Origin: Bacteroidales bacterium
GTDB lineage: Bacteria > Bacteroidota > Bacteroidia > Bacteroidales > JAADJA01
DNA: 8,923 nt
Assembly (NCBI GenBank): GCA_029933495.1
Contig: JAOZOC010000109.1
Span: forward strand, 1-8,923
Reading direction: 5' to 3'
The notes beneath the pieces were generated by a model. That model saw only the letters and a list, made by a program, of their open reading frames with translations, was not told the origin of the DNA and did no database searches. A program made the translations under genes and the position numbers. This document shows positions 5,901 to 8,923 of this stretch, one piece after another (position 1 is the first letter of the stretch; every line of letters starts with the position of its first letter).

Positions 5901-8331
5901 CATTAATCCACATTCCAAAGGATGAAGATCGGTCGATTAGAGAATAGTTTATATCTGCACCAGCATTGGTCCAACGTACCATTCCATAACTCGAACCTCC
6001 GCCACCTCCGTAAAGGAAATCAGTATAATCCAGAGTACAATAAATATCATCACTGCTGTCCCTGAACTCAACAAAATCCCAGTTGCCGGCTGCTGGTGAA
6101 CTTGCACTTCCATCACCATTAGTATCCATTGGATTGCCCACATTGTCATCATTTAAGGATGTGAAAATAACATGCTCGGAAAATGTGCCGTCCGTTTTGA
6201 ATCCACCATCAATATACCACCTCTTATCCCACATTTTAATAACTATACCCGATTCAACATTCAGATAAGTACTATTCATAACTGTTAAATCCTCTAAAAG
6301 TACATAGGTAATATTTGTAAAACCGGCTATGTCGCGTTTAGATAGTGTTCCATTATTTATAACATTATGGCCAATTAATCCGAGTGCATTTATTCCAACA
6401 TTGGTAAATGTGTTGCCTGAAAAAGTTGGTGTGGCAGAAGCAGCGATGGAGAAGGGTGTATTTGAAATGTTAATCATATTGTTATTACTAATTACAGGGT
6501 TGGAGGCCTGGTAACAGGAGATTCCATAATTAAGTTCTCTGAATTCGCAATTTGATATGGTTGGACCTGCAGGAGTACTTAATGAACTGATAGTAGCAAT
6601 AGCACAAGCATTCAGGTAGTGATTAGAACCGCCATTAACATAATAGTAACTGTATACGCTTGCATACTTCATCAGTACATTATCTATTATAGAGGTTGGG
6701 TCATGGCCATCTTCAAAGATGATAGCGCCCATATCGTTGATAACCGGTGTGGTATTTGTTCCATCTTTATTGGTGTCGTTTGGATTTCCGAAATTATCAT
6801 CCTTTACTGAAGTAAAAGTTATCCCTTGCGACACAGTTCCATCACAAACTAATTTCCCTTTAATTATAATCCGGTACATATAGGATGGAGATTTAATAAC
6901 AATTCCAGGGTCAATAGTCAGTGTAAATCCTAATGGAACTGTAATTTGGGCAAGCATTACATAGGTTATATTGCTAACTGTAGTGAAGTTGCGTTTTATA
7001 ATATGAGCATTAGCTGTTAATGTGCCTCCTAATAAACCGATGGCATCGTATTCATTATCCATAAAGGAGAGTATATTATTGGTGAAGACAGGATTTGCCT
7101 CGAACGACATAGCAATAGGAGTTTTGGAACTCGATCCTATTGTGTTGTTGGTGAAAGTTGGAGTAGATGCATTCTGGAAATATGCCCCAAAGTAGTTTTG
7201 CTGGAGTTCACAAAGGTCGATAGTCGGACCTGCATCGTATAAAGAGATGCCCCCAATACTGTTAAATCCTGCATATCTGAGCTTACACCTTCTCATAACA
7301 CTTGAATTATCACTTTCATCGTAAAACCTGATACCATACCAATCGCTGACGGCAGGAGCCGTGGTTGATCCGTCATTATTGGTGTCGCCTCCCCAGTTGT
7401 CGTCCCGTTCGGAAGTAAAAAAGATATTTTTACCTACACCGGCATTTGCTACGAGCTTTCCACTTATTATCAAACCCGTATGAATCGGAAATTTAATGAT
7501 ATTTTCTGAAGCAATGGTAAGTGTATATGTGTTGTTTACAGTAAAACTTGCACTGAAATAATAAGGGACATTTACAAAAGGAAGTGTCCAGTTTTTGCTC
7601 ATTACACTGGCATAAACATATAAAGCATCTCTTGTATTTCCTGAAAAGTCGCAGGTGCCGTTTATTGATAAATCACCGGGACCACCAAAATACACAGGCC
7701 ATACATTGGAGGTTACGGTGCAGTCAGTAAGGTCCACCTGTGAAGACGTTGTCATATTAATGCCATATTTGCCATTGATAATGCTCACATTGTTTAAACT
7801 GCAAACAGAGCCGTCTTTAGCATACAGACCGTACCCGTAAGAGCTGAAGTAACCGGACAAATCGATCAGCCCTCCTGTCATATTTAAAACGTCATTAACT
7901 TCAATACCGTAATAATAAAAGAATTCAATATTTGTGTTCGTTAGAGTGGCTGTCCCGTTATAGATATAAAATTTTTGTGCATATTGCATAACGCAACTTG
8001 TTAAGCTGGCGACTCCGGAATAAGAAGTATTACCAATCTGTATGAATTGCCAGTCACCTGGTGCAGGGACTGCCTGGTTAGATGTAAATGTTGCTGAACT
8101 GGCAGATATTGTGCCGTAAATATACATTTTTCTACCACTGTCGAATTTCACTTCAACAGTGGGATCTACTGTTAGTGTGATACCATTGTTAACAGTAATA
8201 TCTCCTGTTACAATGTAAGGGCTTCCTGCACTGTTCCAGGTAGTGTTAGCACTGATTATTCCTGAAACATCTGTGGCATTAGCTATTCCGAAAATAGCAA
8301 GACTCAGAATTAATGTAATAAGTTTTTTCAT
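2941..8331 (-). CDS. T9SS-exported multi-module beta-helix protein with dockerin and cohesin domains
   Basis: With the start chosen here the protein has 1796 residues. It begins with a clear signal peptide (MKKLITLILSLAIFGIANA, cleavage near 19-20). The reading frame is open up to 8430, but the extra 33 codons would run across the promoter at 8400-8430 and would bury the signal peptide, so the ATG at 8331 is preferred. Residues about 34-1482 form seven right-handed beta-helix modules of 197-223 residues. The helix ends with NCWWGDNSGPTH (1451-1462) and VDYDPF, a closing motif common in such proteins. A dockerin follows at about 1493-1552, a cohesin at about 1565-1693, and a T9SS type A sorting domain at about 1708-1796 (CYPNPF at its start, KIQIVR at its end). 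The protein should cross the outer membrane through T9SS and be attached to the surface or released. Beta-helix folds occur in adhesins and in polysaccharide lyases; I see no catalytic signature, so binding or structure is the safer inference. It is the first gene of a probable operon with the cohesin protein downstream. Confidence 0.9.
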   Translation of the reverse strand: MKKLITLILSLAIFGIANATDVSGIISANTTWNSAGSPYIVTGDITVNNGITLTVDPTVEVKFDSGRKMYIYGTISASSATFTSNQAVPAPGDWQFIQIGNTSYSGVASLTSCVMQYAQKFYIYNGTATLTNTNIEFFYYYGIEVNDVLNMTGGLIDLSGYFSSYGYGLYAKDGSVCSLNNVSIINGKYGINMTTSSQVDLTDCTVTSNVWPVYFGGPGDLSINGTCDFSGNTRDALYVYASVMSKNWTLPFVNVPYYFSASFTVNNTYTLTIASENIIKFPIHTGLIISGKLVANAGVGKNIFFTSERDDNWGGDTNNDGSTTAPAVSDWYGIRFYDESDNSSVMRRCKLRYAGFNSIGGISLYDAGPTIDLCELQQNYFGAYFQNASTPTFTNNTIGSSSKTPIAMSFEANPVFTNNILSFMDNEYDAIGLLGGTLTANAHIIKRNFTTVSNITYVMLAQITVPLGFTLTIDPGIVIKSPSYMYRIIIKGKLVCDGTVSQGITFTSVKDDNFGNPNDTNKDGTNTTPVINDMGAIIFEDGHDPTSIIDNVLMKYASVYSYYYVNGGSNHYLNACAIATISSLSTPAGPTISNCEFRELNYGISCYQASNPVISNNNMINISNTPFSIAASATPTFSGNTFTNVGINALGLIGHNVINNGTLSKRDIAGFTNITYVLLEDLTVMNSTYLNVESGIVIKMWDKRWYIDGGFKTDGTFSEHVIFTSLNDDNVGNPMDTNGDGSASSPAAGNWDFVEFRDSSDDIYCTLDYTDFLYGGGGGSSYGMVRWTNAGADINYSLIDRSSSFGMWINGNSDPIIENVAIQNCSSDPIAMSLTANPTFTNITFTANLSNGIFLIEGLPGYSLSTNETLIKRSLAGFSNIAYIIDDLTITSNAVLTVEEGIVFKFRGQYFVGIYNHGGLNATGLVGEKIIFTSIKDDSAGGDTNNDGSNTTPANNDWDGILYYETGDDTQNKLIYCELRYTGGGYDSPWGSGSYLGAARVKDAKVTIDHTIFQQGNGSAVGIYGSAYPEITNCEMYNITGEPIFMAMFSNPTFSNNTVANIGRLAIGIQPETYSQTATVPQRNFAGYTNITYMLYNSTINSGTTITIPAGTVFKSMSNYLTINGKLEVAGTTADSVVFTDYRDDAYGNPADTEQNGTATSPTNYGLYFVFNDVSDDASYINNTIMRYSTDVIRLNSASPTITNNTFYKVDHGITNSGVCTPAVVNNTFDDLEYGPMRISLVSYPAVTSGNVISGSTYKAIGVNSETLTQDVTLPKRSFGGVQNIPYFFSNYTIGTGVTLTIDPGVICKFSNYGSMVVNNGLIAEGTATSGGHIVFTSLTDDFYGGDSNSDGTATSYGSVTWYGITINDVAIDDDTRFANCIFRWAKYGTGYGIRTISSKPSVLNCSFNNCNYGVYATAASQPTINYCDFYDITTMAVNNVNQSYEINAKNCWWGDNSGPTHSGNPGGTGETVSDEVDYDPFGTNGAINPLLGDVSLNSIVQAYDASLVLQHVATLIILNPTQQVVADVSGNGSILAYDASLILQYVVGLINYFPATLLNPLPAFVSDVELMVGNTEVNPGDEFALPISISNVSGLYAMEMTISYNPEIINATDVVCLIPGMNVSFKINQEAGTIKIAFAGIESLEYDMDAANIVFKVNDGVTNITTPVSAKYFMANETDLSWNVTDGSVSIKGFTTGVNNIINENKMLSCYPNPFTKNLNITYTVVNENENIYIAIYNIYGEKVDEIAKGKHSATTYSIVWNGKNTKGTILPNGTYFIRMIAGSNIESQKIQIVR
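2944..3210 (-). other. T9SS type A C-terminal sorting domain
   Basis: Residues 1708-1796 start with CYPNPF and continue with a strand-rich domain (IAIYNIYGEKV, then LPNGTYFIRMIAG) ending in KIQIVR. This is the layout of the Por-type sorting signal recognised by the type IX secretion machinery, which normally removes it during attachment to the cell surface. Confidence 0.88.
3253..3639 (-). other. cohesin domain of the beta-helix protein
   Basis: Residues about 1565-1693 show the cohesin pattern: an opening strand with NPGDEFALPISI, then GLYAMEMTISYNPEI, then the IKIAFAG strand followed by IVFKV, and a closing DGSVSI strand. This resembles the cohesin-like domains of the downstream gene, especially cohesin 2 (KIAFAG). 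By family knowledge cohesins bind dockerins; in Bacteroidota most are non-cellulosomal. Confidence 0.82.
3676..3855 (-). other. dockerin type I domain of the beta-helix protein
   Basis: Residues 1493-1552 contain two duplicated loops 34 residues apart, GDVSLNSIVQAYDASLVLQH and ADVSGNGSILAYDASLILQY. Calcium-ligand positions 1, 3, 5 and 12 are D1494-S1496-N1498-D1505 and D1528-S1530-N1532-D1539. The helix after each loop is nearly identical (AYDAS-L-x-L-Q-x-V), giving the internal symmetry typical of dockerins. It lies directly after the beta-helix closing motif and about 12 residues before the cohesin. Confidence 0.85.
3886..8205 (-). repeat. seven-module beta-helix array encoded within the large surface protein
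   Basis: Each module begins with a strand pair of the type NITYVL-x3-(L/I)TV-x5-LTI-x2-GIVIKF, then a GKL strand and an (I/V)-x-FTS strand. The Phe codon of that FTS motif starts (minus strand) at 8088, 7419, 6816, 6165, 5538, 4917 and 4326, giving steps of 197-223 residues. Modules 2-7 follow FTS with a DD-rich insert containing D-x-N-x-D-G, then DW-x-GI-x-F; module 1 lacks the insert. Three or so PbH1-like turns (for example PTFTNNT) follow in each. Module junctions repeat a (K/Q)R-x-(F/L/I)-x-G signature (KRNF, KRDI, KRSL, QRNF, KRSF). The copies are diverged at DNA level, so recent amplification is unlikely. Confidence 0.82.
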
Positions 8332-8399
8332 GATGGTTAATTTAAATGAATATTTAATCAAATTTTTTGTTGAATGACATCTTATGGCTGATTTGGTCA

Positions 8400-8430
8400 C
8401 AAAGATACAAACTTTGTACAGCAAAGTCAA
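8400..8430 (-). promoter_or_regulatory. Bacteroidota-type promoter of the surface-protein operon
   Basis: Read on the minus strand, TTG (8430-8428) is followed after 20 nt by TATCTTTG (8407-8400), an exact TAnnTTTG -7 element. Transcription would start near 8394, giving a leader of about 62 nt to the ATG at 8331. The leader is AT-rich and has no Shine-Dalgarno sequence. The core TTGACTTTG of the -33 region is identical to that of the CDGSH gene promoter. This promoter is the main evidence against the longer N-terminus of the beta-helix gene. Confidence 0.75.
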
Positions 8431-8581
8431 GGTGAAATGTTAATAAATTGTTAAAGAGAGGGGCAATCTCGTGGCTTCTATTTCTAGAGCAAGAACGTGC
8501 CGGAAAGTATGGCAAATAATAAATACTAATGCTGTTATTTTAGAGGTTATCGGGGGGCAGTCAAAAACAGGTTCGCAAGGA

Positions 8582-8794
8582 TTAATAAACAACAACTTTC
8601 CTCGTCATCACATACCCATCTTTCGTCAATTCAATAAAATAAAATCCAGATGCTAAATCTGTGATTGTTATCCCTGACTGATTTATTTGGTCGAAAAATT
8701 TAACCACAACTCCTTGAGCATTCCTTATTTTAACACTGCATCTTGCTGTATTTGAAATCCTGAATTCACCCGCTGATAAGGATTGCGGCGCCAT
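8582..8794 (-). other. truncated T9SS type A sorting domain
   Basis: The readable part GEFRISN through the final VVVY has the order of a type A sorting domain: a GEF strand, VKIRNAQGVVV, ITDLASGFYFIELTKDG, and a closing RKVVVY. It lacks the usual (Y/F)PNP segment before GEF. The ATG at 8792-8794 belongs to sequence that encodes the anchor domain in another frame, so it is unlikely to be a real start. Alone the fragment would have no signal peptide and no function I can propose. Confidence 0.72.
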
Positions 8795-8921
8795 CGTTGT
8801 TATATATCCCGCTTATATTTTCATTATACTCCTCCGAACCAAAGAGATAATTAATCCGAAATGTGTCGGATACCGGGTAGAAGTCGAATTGCAGAACGGC
8901 TGCATCGTATGTTGAGCCTCC
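8766..8921 (-). other. choice-of-anchor L domain fragment (51 residues, partial)
   Basis: The minus-strand frame beginning at 8921 reads DAAVLQFDFYPVSDTFRI, then NYLFGSEEYNE, then NNDGAAILISG before a stop. The F-D-F-x-P-x-S-D-T and Y-x-FGSEEY motifs are the hallmark of the choice-of-anchor L domain, found in surface proteins that carry sorting signals of various kinds. The domain normally continues for roughly another hundred residues after the (F/L)ISG strand; here it stops. The N-terminal side continues beyond the window. Confidence 0.8.
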
Positions 8922-8923
8922 GA

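Larger units (their letters stand above)
8582..8923 (-). pseudogene. broken choice-of-anchor L / T9SS sorting-domain gene, 5' end outside the window
   Basis: Two recognisable fragments of a Bacteroidota surface protein lie head to tail on the minus strand in different frames. The upstream part (8766-8921) is a choice-of-anchor L domain fragment that ends at TGA 8768-8766 just after its ILISG strand, far short of the usual domain end. The downstream part (open from 8794 to the stop at 8582) is a T9SS type A sorting domain lacking its usual YPNP start. The frames meet at AGCGGGTGAATTC; one G fewer in the run at 8769-8771 would join them as ISG-EFRISN. The missing second half of the anchor domain and missing sorting-domain start suggest an internal deletion plus a frame change. 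An assembly or sequencing artefact is equally possible. No start codon or promoter for this gene lies in the window. Confidence 0.7.

Noticed and set aside
3886..8205. A CRISPR-like or recently amplified DNA repeat array
   Set aside because: The periodicity is about 600-670 bp, is in frame and exists only at protein level; the DNA copies are diverged.
8332..8430. A 33-residue N-terminal extension of the beta-helix protein starting at 8430
   Set aside because: It would begin within the promoter, upstream of the likely transcription start, and would put a classic signal peptide inside the protein.
8431..8581. An RNA gene or further small gene in the gap downstream of the broken gene
   Set aside because: I found no strong hairpin, tRNA-like fold or convincing coding frame, only a partial GCTCT/AGAAGC pairing.
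8471..8656. Plus-strand 61-residue open frame across the gap and the sorting-domain fragment
   Set aside because: It overlaps the recognisable sorting domain on the other strand, has no promoter, and looks unlike a protein.

Overview
The window looks like chromosomal DNA of a Bacteroidota bacterium. Three things point there: two promoters of the Bacteroidota form (TTG about 20 nt upstream of TAnnTTTG), type IX secretion (T9SS) type A C-terminal sorting domains on two minus-strand reading frames, and an AT-rich leader without Shine-Dalgarno sequence before every gene. I cannot place it below phylum level.

Layout. (1) 1-163 is a non-coding leader with a promoter for a small plus-strand gene. 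(2) 164-400 (+) encodes a 78-residue dual CDGSH iron-sulfur protein. (3) 401-515 separates it from the convergent genes; I see no convincing terminator there. (4) 516-2885 (-) encodes an exported 789-residue protein: three cohesin-like domains alternating with two Ig-like (BIG2-type) domains, then a conserved Bacteroidota C-terminal region ending in a dockerin-like pair of calcium loops. (5) 2941-8331 (-) encodes an exported 1796-residue protein: seven right-handed beta-helix modules, a dockerin, a cohesin and a T9SS sorting domain. (6) 8332-8581 holds that gene's leader and promoter and otherwise nothing I recognise. (7) 8582-8923 (-) is a broken gene: a fragment of a choice-of-anchor L domain runs out of frame into an N-terminally truncated T9SS sorting domain, with the rest beyond the window edge.

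The two long minus-strand genes are probably one operon, transcribed from about 8394 toward 516. Only 55 nt separate them, no second promoter is visible, and a perfect 9-bp inverted repeat links the stop of the first to the start of the second. Both products carry cohesin and dockerin-like modules, so they could bind each other or further partners at the cell surface. That would be a small non-cellulosomal adhesion or scaffold system; no catalytic domain is recognisable. The CDGSH gene is on the other strand, with its own promoter, and is probably unrelated to the surface system.

The most unusual points are the reciprocal cohesin/dockerin content of the gene pair, the possible translational-coupling hairpin, and the frameshifted choice-of-anchor L/T9SS junction, which is either a decaying gene or an assembly artefact.
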